A stretch of 64,000 nt of DNA, from positions 5,729,238 through 5,793,237 of the forward strand of contig RPFO01000072.1 of NCBI GenBank assembly GCA_009746045.1, read 5' to 3'. Every line of letters begins with the position of its first letter. Position 1 is the first letter of the stretch. Below, piece by piece: positions 54,049 to 63,836 of this stretch. Below the pieces are notes generated by a model. That model searched no databases and was not told the DNA's origin. It saw only the letters and a list, made by a program, of their open reading frames with translations. Source of the DNA: Mesostigma viride (lineage: Eukaryota; Streptophyta; Mesostigmatophyceae; Mesostigmatales; Mesostigmataceae). A program made the position numbers and the translations under genes.

Positions 54049-54422
54049 ATAAATGACTGGCCATAGCACAGTACACAACCACCACACCCCCTTACCACAG
54101 CGATAGCTGCTGGGCGCCATAAAATTCAACACATTCGTTGTGGGGTGTGAGTGCTGGCTAGGTCAGATTTGTATCCATTTGCAGCTTGAGGACACAAGCT
54201 TTGTATCCATTTACTTAATGTGTGCTTCAGTACCTGGCCAAACCAGCCAGCTGTGTACACCTTATTTAATGTGCAATATAACACCTGGCCAGAACAGCCA
54301 GCTGTAACCAACCTGGCTCAACCAGCCATGTCTCTTTTGTACCCCTAATCAACTTAAAAACAATAACAATAATGTTGGGGGTGCAGACCTGCATTAAGAA
54401 ATAAATAATAAAACAATACTGG
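54049..54422 (+). other. Copia-3 3' noncoding region
   Basis: 374 bp with short internal repeats (CCTGGCCA.AACAGCCAGCTGT twice, TTTGTATCCATTT twice) and an AT-rich end before the 3' LTR. No convincing polypurine tract. Confidence 0.6.
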
Positions 54423-54893
54423 AGTTAGTCTCCATGCTTTGCTGTAGACTAAGTCTCAAAGGCATTGTGAATACAACGTATGAATAAGCCTTGTAAACCA
54501 CGTTGGTATGTGAATATAAATACCACGTGGGCTATGCAGATAGGATGCTAGTCGAGTCGCATACGTTTCCCTAGATAGGTACTTTGGGTACTGAGGTACG
54601 TGACAGATGTCAGTACCCAGTATACGTAGTGTCCTGTCATTGGACGGTACTAGAGTATCCTAGATAGGGACCGTACTGCAGCGTGCATTGATCTGTGATC
54701 GCACGATGCAGTGACTAGGCAGCTACCTGTCATCGTGCGGCCTCGGGCCAACGGTCTGCACCCAACGGTCACTGGCGGCGCAGCCGGTGAGAGGAACGTT
54801 GATAAAGGGTAAACCTATTTTCTAATGAACCAAGCAATTCATTGCTCACAGCTTTCAGTGTTCTCAAGCAATATATCCCACCGCATTCTAACT
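54423..54893 (+). repeat. Copia-3 3' LTR
   Basis: 471 bp, the same ends as the 5' LTR, shorter by one C in GTAAACC and one G in GATAGG. Followed by TSD GATGC. Confidence 0.95.
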
Positions 54894-55160
54894 GATGCTG
54901 GTGACCTCCCGCCGCTCTCCTACGCGGACCTGCTGCGGTCAGCGACCGCCTCCACCACCGACGCCATCGCCACGAAGCTCCAGGAGCTGGAGGACCACCG
55001 CCAGGCCCAGCAACGGGAGGTCACCAACCGCGCTCGCCGCGAGTACCGAGTGGTGCTACGTCGCTTCCCCCAGAAGCCAGGTGAGACGTCAACCTCCCTT
55101 GCTGACGAGCTCAAGAACCAGCTTCTTACCCTCATGGGCATGGTACAGTACCTATCTAGC
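54894..55160 (+). pseudogene. Coiled-coil ORF, 3' part, after the Copia-3 insertion
   Basis: Resumes with DAGDLPPLSYADLLR in the frame that ended at 47163, counting the duplicated GATGC once. It continues with ATKLQELEDHRQAQQREVTNR (coiled coil) and YRVVLRRFPQKPGE...LADELKNQLLTLMGM, which looks like the start of the RNA-binding segment of a LINE ORF1 protein. Beyond about 55160 the frame stays open to 55556 but loses coding character. Confidence 0.65.
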
Positions 55161-55930
55161 TTGCAGGCGACCCGCCCATTACCTGGCAAGATGGTGTCGT
55201 CTTCATACTCCTGGACGCGGAAGGGTTGGTTCAATGGCGTCTGTTGTTGCAGGGGATCGTCGTCACGCTCTCTACCTAAAGTTCCTCCGAGTCCATTGTT
55301 ACGACTCAGTCCTCTACCTCCGCCTCTACCTCTAACTGGTCTATTAACGCTACCTAAACTAGTGAGGCCGCCTCTGGGTGGTTTGTTTGGGTTAGGACAG
55401 ATTTGTCCATTTAGGACAGTCCTGCAGCCAAAGCGTGAAAACATTAGCTTATTGGTGCCTTACGCATGCTTGCTTCTGCATGATAATTTTTTGAATGGGA
55501 TTCAACTGTTTTTATGTGTATATTGCTGCCGTCTTGTTTCACGTGTATGTATGTGAATACACAAATGTTCTCAGCATTGAGTTATGCACAATGCACATCA
55601 ATTAATTTATTAAAAGTAATTAGTAATCATGTAGACTGCGTCACGTGAGCATAGATTAAGTGAGACAACTATTCCTTGACGCAAGGCGGTCCAACGTCGT
55701 GTAAGTACAAGCCGTTACTAGTTGTCTGAGAAATAAATCGTTGTCCTGATTAGCCAAGATGTTGCACTACCACAATACCCATGATGTTGCTCTTAATAAT
55801 AATGCCATGTCCTATAATGCATGAATGGGCGGTGATCTAAGCATGTCATAAAACATCCTAGTTATTAATTTCGCAATGTAGTAGTCATCCCCGAGCATTC
55901 AGGGCATTGCGGAGTACCCCGCCAATCCAA
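55161..55930. other. Unassigned stretch after the coiled-coil ORF
   Basis: AT-rich, no gene recognised. It contains the LINE-1-like 3' terminal word on the minus strand at 55635-55653. Confidence 0.5.
55635..55653 (-). repeat. 19 bp word shared with the LINE-1 3' UTR
   Basis: actgcgtcacgtgagcata is the exact reverse complement of 1176-1194 and 21076-21094. An AT-rich run with ATTAATTT lies beside it, as in the LINE-1 tail, so it may mark the 3' end of a related LINE in minus orientation. Confidence 0.6.
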
Positions 55931-56640
55931 AAGAACCGGAATCACTGACCACCAATCCGCGCGAAGCGCCCAGCGAGCGCAGCGAGCTGTTCGCTGCGCG
56001 CGGCGAGCGAAGCGAGCACCGTACTGCGCACCAATCCGCGAGCGAAGCGAGCACCGTACTATTCCAGCGAGCAGCGGGCAGCGGGCAGCGGGCAGCGCGC
56101 AGCGGGCAGCGGGCAGCGCGCAGCGGGCAGCGGGCAGCGGGCAGCGGGCAGCGGGCAGCGGGCAGCGGGCAGGGGGCAGCGGGCAGCGGGCAGCGGGCAG
56201 CGGGCAGCGGGCTGCGGGCAGCGGGCAGCGGGCAGCGGGCAGCGGGCAGCGGGCAGCGGGCAGCGGGCTGCGGGCAGCAGGCAGCGGGCAGCGGGCAGCG
56301 GGCTGCGGGCAGCGGGCAGCGGGCAGCGGGCAGCGGGCAGCGGGCAGCGGGCAGCGGGCAGCGGGCAGCGGGCAGCGGGCAGCGGGCAGCGGGCAGCGGG
56401 CAGCGGGCAGCGGGCAGCGGGCAGCGGGCAGCGGGCAGCGGGCTGCGGGCAGCGGGCAGCGGGCAGCGGGCAGCGGGCAGCGGGCTAGCTGCGGGCAGCG
56501 GGCAGCGGGCAGCGGGCAGCGGGCAGCGGGCAGCGGGCTAGCTGCGGGCAGCGGGCAGCGGGCAGCGGGCTAGCTGCGGGCAGCGGGCAGCGGGCAGCGG
56601 GCAGCGGGCAGCGGGGCAAAGTACTGCCAAAAAAAGGGAC
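55931..56640. repeat. GGGCAGC 7 bp tandem array
   Basis: From about 56066 to 56615 nearly uninterrupted gcgggca units with occasional gctgcgg or gctagctgcggg variants. It is preceded by GCGAGCGAAGCGAGCACC repeats at 55980-56060. No coding capacity. Confidence 0.95.
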
Positions 56641-56729
56641 CCTGCTTTGGGCTGGGCGGAGCCAGCGGGTTACTCTAGTAACAATTAGTCACAAGGTCCT
56701 GTTGGGACGCTAACGCGGTGGCGCAAACT

Positions 56730-56815
56730 CGTATGGCACATACATGCGTGGCGCCTCGCGTGGCGCAGATTCACATGGCACATACATGCGCGGCGCCTCG
56801 CGTGGCGCAGATTCC
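56730..56815. repeat. ~47 bp direct repeat pair
   Basis: TGGCACATACATGCG.GGCGCCTCGCGTGGCGCAGATTC occurs twice in tandem, at about 56734 and 56776. Confidence 0.75.
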
Positions 56816-56959
56816 CCAAACACCCGTAGGTTTGGTAAATTTGCATTTACCAAAACCAAATTTTTTGAGATATGCGTTTTTTGGTCTTCAATGACGCATA
56901 TGGTTGGGAAAAACACCAAAACAATGTTCTGACCAAAAATTTTTCATGGCTTGTGTCAG

Positions 56960-59900
56960 AAAATTGACGTGAAGGTGCTTTTCAGGGCATTTTGTGCCAA
57001 ATATGACATGTCAATTTTTCCTGACTGCAGTTTTGCTCTAAATATGACTCATATGTGGTGGTTAAGGTCTATCTAGTGCCCCAAGAGGGATTGCAAAGTT
57101 GCACATTTTTTGGATACCTGCAGGGGTCCCAACGGTGACGTCAAGTAGCATAAAAACCGCGGTTTTGCTCGGTTTTAGCCTGTTTAGGCACCCTAGACCA
57201 TGCAAATGAGCTCAGATTGGAGCCAAACTTGGCAGCTGCCCTTGCCATGCTGATAAAAGAACATGTGCAAAGTTGCACATCTTTTGGATGCCTGCAGGGC
57301 ACCCTGGGTGACGTCAAATAGCATAAAAAACGCAGTTTTGCTCGGTTTCAGCCCATTTAGGCACCCTAGACCATGCAAATGAGCTCAGATTGCAACCAAA
57401 CTTGGCAGCTGCCCTTGCCATGCTGATAAAAGAACATGTGCAAAGTTGCACATGTTTTGGATGCCTGCAGGGCACCCTGGGTGACGCCAAGTAGCATAAA
57501 AATAATTGACGTGAAGGCGCAAATACGACATGTCAATTTTTTCTGGCTGCAGTTTTGCTCTAAACATGGCCCATATGTGGTGGTTACGGTCTATCTAGTA
57601 CCCCAAGAGGGATTGCAAAGTTGCACATTTTTTGGATGCCTGCAGGGGTCCCAACGGTGACGTCAAGTAGCATAAAAACCGCATTTTTGCTCGGTTTTAG
57701 CCTGTTTAGGCACCCTAGACCATGCAAATGAGCTCAGATTGGAGCCAAACTCGGCAGCTGCCCTTGGTATGCTGCAAAAAGCACATTTGCAACGTTGCAC
57801 ATTTTTGGATGCCTGCAGGGCACCCTGGGTGACGTCAAATAGCATAAAAAACGCGTTTTTGCTCGGTTTTAGCCTGTTTAGGCACCCTAGACCATGCAAA
57901 TGAGCTCAGATTGGAGCCACACTTGGCAGCTGCCCTTGCCATGCTGATAAAAGAACATGTGCAAAGTTGCACATTTTTTGGATGCCTGCAGGGCACCCTG
58001 GGTGACGTCAAATAGCATAAAAATGCAGTTTTGCTCGGTTTCAGCCCATTTAGGCACCCTAGACCATGCAAATGAGCTCAGATTGCAGCCAAACTTGGCA
58101 GCTGCTCTTGCCATGCTGATAAAAGAACATGTGCAAAGTTGCACATGTTTTGGATACCTGCAGGGCACCCTGGGTGACGCCAAGTAGCATAAAAATAATT
58201 GACGTGAAGGCGCAAATACGACATGTCAATTTTTTCTGGCTGCAGTTTTGCTCTAAATATGACTCATATGTGGTGGTTAAGGTCTATCTAGTACCCCAAG
58301 AGGGATTGCAAAGTTGCACATTTTTTGGATACCTGCAGGGGTCCCAACGGTGACGTCAAGTAGCATAAAACCGCATTTTTGCTCGGTTTTAGCCTGTTTA
58401 GGCACCCTAGACCATGCAAATGAGCTCAGATTGGAGCCACACTTGGCAGCTGCCCTTGCCATGCTGATAAAAGAACATGTGCAAAGTTGCACATTTTTTG
58501 GATGCCTGCAGGGCACCCTGGGTGACGTCAAATAGCATAAAAATGCAGTTTTGCTCGGTTTCAGCCCATTTAGGCACCCTAGACCATGCAAATGAGCTCA
58601 GATTGCAACCAAACTTGGCAGCTGCTCTTGCCATGCTGATAAAAGAACATGTGCAAAGTTGCACATGTTTTGGATACCTGCAGGGCACCCTGGGTGACGC
58701 CAAGTAGCATAAAAATAATTGACGTGAAGGCGCAAATACGACATGTCAATTTTTTCTGGCTGCAGTTTTGCTCTAAACATGGCCCATATGTGGTGGTTAA
58801 GGTCTATCTAGTGCCCCAAGAGGGATTGCAAAGTTGCACATTTTTTGGATACCTGCAGGGGTCCCAACGGTGACGTCAAGTAGCATAAAACCGTGGTTTT
58901 GCTCGGTTTTAGCCTGTTTAGGCACCCTAGACCATGCACATGAGCTCAGATTGCAGCCAAACTTGGCAGCTGCCCTTGCCATGCTGATAAAAGAACATGT
59001 GCAAAGTTGCACATTTTTTGGATGCCTGCAGGGCACCCTGGGTGACGTCAAATAGCATAAAAAACGCAGTTTTGCTCGGTTTCAGCCCATTTAGGCACCC
59101 TAGACCATGCAAATGAGCTCAGATTGCAACCAAACTTGGCAGCTGCTCTTGCCATGCTGATAAAAGAACATGTGCAAAGTTGTACATGTTTTGGATACCT
59201 GCAGGGCACCCTGGGTGACGCCAAGTAGCATAAAAATAATTGACGTGAAGGCGCAAATACGACATGTCAATTTTTTCTGGCTGCAGTTTTGCTCTAAACA
59301 TGGCCCATATGTGGTGGTTACGGTCTATCTAGTACCCCAAGAGGGATTGCAAAGTTGCACATTTTTTGGATACCTGCAGGGGTCCCAACGGTGACGTCAA
59401 GTAGCATAAAAACCGCGATGTGGCACGATTTTAGCCTGTTTAGGCACCCTAGACCATGCACATGAGCTCAGATTGCAGCCAAACTTGGCAGCTGCCCTTG
59501 CCATGCTAAAGAAAGAACATGTGCAAAGTTGCACATTTTTTGGATGCCTGCAGGGCACCCTGGGTGACGTCAAATAGCATAAAAACCGCATTTTTGCTCG
59601 GTTTTAGCCCGTTTAGGCACCCTAGACCGTGCAAATGAGCTCAGATTGCAGCCAAACTTGGCAGCTGCCCTTGCCATGCTGCAAAAAGCACATGTGCAAA
59701 GTTGCACATGTTTTGGATACCTGCAGGGCACCCTGGGTGACATCAAGCAGCATAAAAATAATTGACGTGAAAGGTGCAAATACGACATGTCAATTTTTCC
59801 TAGCTGCAGTTTTGCTCATACATAGGCCCATATGTGGTGGTTAAGGTCTCTCTAGTACCCCAAGAGGGATTGCAAAGTTGCACATTTTTTGGATACCTGC

Positions 59901-60140
59901 AGGGGTCCCAACGGTGACGTTTAGTAGCATAAAAACCACGATGTCGCACGATTTCAGCCCGCTTAGGCACCGTAGACCATGCAAATGAGCTCCTGAAGAT
60001 TGCAGCCAAACTCGGCAGCTGCCCTTGGTATGCTGCAAAAAGCACATTTGCAACGTTGCACATTTTTGGATACCTGCAGGGCACCCTGGCTGATGCCAAG
60101 TAGCATAAGATTATTTGACGTGAAGGCGCGAATACGACAT
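56960..60140. repeat. ~173 bp satellite with ~520 bp higher-order period
   Basis: About 18 monomers of 172-178 bp, each with the palindrome-like TGTGCAAAGTTGCACA, then TTTTGGAT.CCTGCAGGG, GTGACG.CAA.TAGCATAAAA and GGCACCCTAGACCATGCA. Three monomer types alternate. The block from 57957 recurs at 58477, 58129 at 58649, and 58314 at 58834, all 520 bp apart. Many short open frames on both strands are by-products of the repeat. Confidence 0.93.
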
Positions 60141-60145
60141 TTCAA

Positions 60146-60816
60146 ATGGGTGGGTGGGTGGGTGGTACGTGGGTGGCCCGTGGGTAGGTGCAGGTGGGTA
60201 GGTGCAGGTGGGTGGGTGCGTGGGTGGGCGGGTGGGTGGGTGGGTGGGCGGGTGGGTGGGTGGGTGGGTGGGTGGGTGGGTGGGTGGGTGGGTGGGTGGG
60301 TGGGTGGGTGGGTGGGTGGGTGGGTGGGTGGGTGGGTGGGTGGGTGGGTGGGTGGGTGGGTGGGTGGGTGGGTGGGTGGGTGGGTGGGTGGGTGGGTGGG
60401 TGGGGTGGGTGGGTGGGTGGGGTGGGTGGGTGGGTGGGTGGGTGGGTGGGTGGGTGGGTGGGTGGGTGGGTGGGTGGGTGGGTGGGTGGGTGGGTGGGTG
60501 GGTGGGTGGGTGGGTGGGTGGGTGGGTGGGTGGGTGGGTGGGTGGGTGGGTGGGTGGGTGGCCGGTGGGTGGGTGGGTGGGTGGGTGGGTGGGTGGGTGG
60601 GTGGGTGGGTGGGTGGGTGGGTGGGTGGGTGGGTGGGTGGGTGGGTGGGTGGTGGGCGGGCGGGCGGGCGGCGGGCGGGCGGGCGGGCGGGCGGGCGGGC
60701 GGGTGGGCGGGCGGGCGGGTGGGCGGGTGGGCGGGCGGGCGGGCGGGCGGCGGGGGGCGGGTGGTGGTGGGTGGGTGGGTGGGTGGGTGGGTGGGTGGGT
60801 GGGTGGGTGGGTGGGT
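60146..60816. repeat. GGGT/GGGC tetranucleotide array
   Basis: Roughly 670 bp of (GGTG)n with a GGGC-rich block at 60650-60760 and a few irregular units. It is open in all three forward frames (GGWV peptides) and on the reverse (PTHP), none of which is a real gene. It abuts the satellite on its left. Confidence 0.95.
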
Positions 60817-62205
60817 GCCGTCGGGAGGCCTGCCTCTGTTAGTACTTAGTCTACGCATTACCCAATCGAGCATATGTGCTCGCATGAGTGAGTCTCACAC
60901 AGCTGGATGGCCGCTACAGTTGTGGATAGGGATTGGTGTGCCTCACACAACGATAAATCTATAGATAGGCCCTAGTAAGATGTTGCAATGTACTATCACC
61001 TAAAAATGCTTCCCCACATCAATTAACATGTTCATCATTGCAAATAAAGCGAATTTCTTCCTGCCACTGTGGTAAGCAACGGACTGTGGTAACGGCCACT
61101 CGGCCAGCCAAATGCTTAACCAAAAGTACGCCAAGAAAGTGCAGGGCTAAGTTTGATTTCCTCCTCAGGGTCCACGCCTGGTCATGCTGCATGCGCACTT
61201 AAGCCCATATTTTTTAACAGCTTCAGCCTCAAAACACCCGCCCTTCTTACCTTTTGATTGCCTCGATCGCGTGTCACAATAGGACAACTGGTCATCACCG
61301 CCATCGGGGTCAAGGTTCGACCACTTCCGGTCCAGTCTGCAATCCCATTGCCCGAAACTTCATTTCACCAGGAATAGGTTCCGCGACTGCACGTTTCCAA
61401 TGGATGGTGCCGAGAATGCCAACATAGCCGTTCTCGTGAGCATCACCAGCAGCTTGCAGTATTCAGCTGCTCAAGTTCGATTCATCAAGGGCCTGCACGA
61501 GTTGCAAAATTGATCAGCAGCCAGTCCTCGTGCTCGCACGGGAAAAAAAGAATTTCCCCTTGAGAAAATGCCAAAACATTCATTATTATTATAACAGCAG
61601 ATCTGTAAATATACTCGAACTCTCGGTTGGTCAGCGCGCTACCTTTCACCGTACTTCCGCGGTGTGGTATTAGCCAAGCCAGCAACCGGACTTTCTCCCG
61701 TCATGCAGTGTCTCTAGATGTTTAATAGCAACATTCCAGGACGCAAGAGAACCCATTACCCCAGGACCTCCGAAGTATGTCATTCTGCCAGCTGCCTATA
61801 AATAAAACCTCTTCGAAACGACTGAGCAACGAAAACTAAACCGTTGACCAACGACCAATTCGGCATTACTCATTGATGGCAAATAAAATAGACATGGTTT
61901 GAGCCGGAATGGGTAGTCCTCTGCCGAATTCGCATGTTGCCGTCTATACGACTATACAGATTCATAGCATTGCGACGAACAATCCTTCGACGTTGCTTGG
62001 CAGTTGGCTGCTTGTGAAATGGCGGCTTTTGGGCAGGGGCCACTGCGACCACGTGCATGTCCTGTCCAGTTTACTGTGTCCTCGTGTCGCATCACGAGTC
62101 TGTCAATTATTTGTTTGTACAGTCTGTCATTATTAGGTATCGTACAATGCTGGCTATATTTTGTCTCGACTCACCAGGCCGAGGCCTGGCCTCGTCCTCG
62201 TCCGA
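60817..62205. other. Unassigned stretch
   Basis: No gene, LTR or clear repeat seen in about 1.4 kb. Short open frames around 61485-62136 lack domain character. There is a CCAGGCCGAGGCCTGG palindrome at about 62174-62189. Confidence 0.5.
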
Positions 62206-62465
62206 CCTGTCAATTATGTCAATTATGTCAATTATGTCAATTATGTCAATTATGTCAATTATTTGTTTGCGTAAACTTTTGCTAGACTTTCAATGTTAAA
62301 GTTTTATTTTCCAAGGAAAATCACTAAAATCTGCACTTTCTAAGGGCTTTGATACCAAGACCTAGTAATTTTGACTATGTAGTTTTGACCATGTAACTAC
62401 GTAAGATTCTAATACTTTACAAATGCTCCCAAACAAATAATTGACATAATTGACATAATTGACAG
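62206..62465. repeat. Foldback (MITE-like) element with TGTCAATTAT repeats
   Basis: The left arm (62206-62269) is CCTGTCAATTAT followed by further tandem TGTCAATTAT units and TTGTTTG. The right arm (62430-62465) is the inverse, CAAACAAATAATTGACATA... to GACAGG, with fewer units. About 160 bp of AT-rich DNA separates them. No transposase and no clear target duplication. Confidence 0.7.
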
Positions 62466-62481
62466 GCTGGCCAACCAGGCG

Positions 62482-62812
62482 GTGCGTGCCAGCGTGCACG
62501 GGCACTGCGTATGCAGAAGGTGCCGGGGCTGGTGTGAATTATGCAGCCTGCAATACCATCCCAGCACTCGGGCAGCAATTTTCTCGCATAGCCGTCGTAA
62601 GTTAAAGGTGCTCTATAAGCGACACGCGAGGCTGAGCGAGAATGCTAGACATTCGATTAATATTGATGGCGGTTGCCTTGCTGACAGAAGGCGTACGATG
62701 CGCGCGATCGGTCGAATTCTCCGAATGGCCGCAGTCACCGAAACCTTGGGTGATAGCGGTCTTGCCGGCCGCTGTCGTCGCAGTATTTCTGTTGTGATCA
62801 TAATACTTAATT
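62482..62812 (+). other. Open frame of uncertain status
   Basis: Open on the plus strand to the insertion point of repeat copy C, with Cys- and Arg-rich sequence (CVCRRCRGWCELC). No family recognised. Codon character is weak. It could be the upstream part of the locus that continues at 63043. Confidence 0.2.
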
Positions 62813-63007
62813 AGGCCCCACCGTCTAGGTAATCTAGTCGCTCTACACGTAAGCCAGCCTTTATTTCAATGCACAAGGCAACACATTTCCATCACCATTC
62901 ATCTTCATCATCCTGAACGACTCGAACACGCGGACAAGATAACGGCAGGCTCGAGCTACCATGGTCCGGATTCTCCCGATTTCTGGCCTGCGCTGGTTGT
63001 CTCCTTG
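62813..63007. repeat. Dispersed ~195 bp repeat, copy C, with target-site duplication
   Basis: Full-length copy from TAGGCCCCACCGTCTAGG to CTCCTTG, flanked by ATAATACTTAAT on both sides (about 62801-62812 and 63008-63019). On the minus strand GTGTTCGAGTCG resembles a Pol III B box and GGTAGCTCGAGCC resembles an A box, so it may be a tRNA-derived SINE. No 3' tail repeat is obvious. Confidence 0.8.
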
Positions 63008-63042
63008 ATAATACTTAATATTGCTTTTGGTGGGATTTTGCG

Positions 63043-63444
63043 ATGCACGTGTTTTGGATGGGCCACATGTTGGCGCAGGTTATTGACTTGGATGGGCCAA
63101 CCCCAGATTCCATCGTGGTTGCGCCATATCACGCCAGCTCGTGGACCGGGCAGTTCAATAAGGTGCACCTGGGGGCAGGGTCGGCCAGTGGGCAAAGCAA
63201 CCAGGGGTTAGTTGTTCCATATAACGACATTGTTTTGCAACACTGGACCGTTGGAAATGGGGCGGTAGTCCATACGCCAAAGCTGACGGGGGCAAGGAAG
63301 CTCAACCAAGGGACGCTAGATGCCTTGAAGCTTCATCCTGACATTGACTTTGAGGGGTACAAGACAGTGCAAGCCTCAGAACGTACGACCCAGGTGGCAT
63401 GTGAATCTTACTTCCGTGAGAGAGGGAGTGCTGCATTGCTATAG
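63043..63444 (+). CDS. Hypothetical protein, N-terminal frame
   Basis: 134 codons from ATG 63043 (MHVFWMGHMLAQVIDLDGPTP). Composition is protein-like and includes APYHASSWTGQFNKVHLG and VVHTPKLTGARKLNQG. I do not recognise the family. A stop closes the same frame a few codons upstream of the ATG, just after the copy C insertion. It ends at 63444, and the next frame starts 3 bp later with a shift, so the two may be one interrupted protein or exons. Confidence 0.5.
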   Translation: MHVFWMGHMLAQVIDLDGPTPDSIVVAPYHASSWTGQFNKVHLGAGSASGQSNQGLVVPYNDIVLQHWTVGNGAVVHTPKLTGARKLNQGTLDALKLHPDIDFEGYKTVQASERTTQVACESYFRERGSAALL

Positions 63445-63446
63445 GC

Positions 63447-63836
63447 ATGCGGAAATGCGCACTCTTTTTAGCGGGCAAGCCAAGAAGGCAAAAGAGGTTC
63501 CATGGGTGGGTTACAAAGGTGGGCCATGCTTTCAAACTTGTATGGAGTGATGGGCAGTATGAGGAGTATAGCAAGCTAGAGGACGTGCTGAAATTTGTGT
63601 GTGGGTGCCCTTACGGTGTAAATGCTTTTGGCCGTGAGCAAGTCTTGCAGCAGTACCAAGTTGACAATGGTGCTGGCAGTTCTACGGGAGCTCCTGCTGT
63701 GCCTCCGGTGTGTAATGCCACCACAGTCGACATCCACCACGATGTCCACTCAAGTGACGATGAATCGGATATGGAAAACATTGATGACATTAGTGTAGAC
63801 AGTGATGATGAGGCGGATGAGGCGGAGCGCGATTGA
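63447..63836 (+). CDS. Hypothetical protein, C-terminal frame with acidic tail
   Basis: 130 codons. The first ~55 contain HGWVTKVGHAFKLVWSDGQYEEY and LEDVLKFV, which read like a small beta-barrel module (W..G.F.L.WSDG), followed by a Gln/Gly linker and a strongly acidic C-terminus (SDDESDMENIDDISVDSDDE). Family unknown. It may be the tail of the preceding frame after an indel near 63425-63450, and either a host chromatin-type protein or a DNA-transposon product. Confidence 0.5.
   Translation: MRKCALFLAGKPRRQKRFHGWVTKVGHAFKLVWSDGQYEEYSKLEDVLKFVCGCPYGVNAFGREQVLQQYQVDNGAGSSTGAPAVPPVCNATTVDIHHDVHSSDDESDMENIDDISVDSDDEADEAERD

Larger units (their letters stand above)
47164..54893 (+). mobile_element. 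Copia-3, nearly intact LTR retrotransposon
   Basis: A 7730 bp element with LTRs at 47164-47636 (473 bp) and 54423-54893 (471 bp). The LTRs differ only by two one-base indels I could see. Ends are AGTTAG...CTAACT and the 5 bp target duplication is GATGC (47159-47163, 54894-54898). One 2058-codon frame covers gag through most of RNase H, with the last ~75 codons displaced by two small frameshifts. It was inserted into a coiled-coil reading frame. The near-identical LTRs imply recent transposition. Confidence 0.95.

Noticed and set aside
56960-60140. Regularly spaced repeats considered as a CRISPR array
   Set aside because: Monomers of ~173 bp are contiguous with no unique spacers, and the DNA is eukaryotic.
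60146-60816. GGGT array as a telomere
   Set aside because: Unit differs from green-algal telomere repeats and unique sequence follows on the right. An interstitial microsatellite is the simpler reading.
60000-60964. Long open frames of GGWV and PTHP repeats on both strands
   Set aside because: They are forced by the GGGT/GGGC array, open in every forward frame, and have no non-repeat coding sequence.
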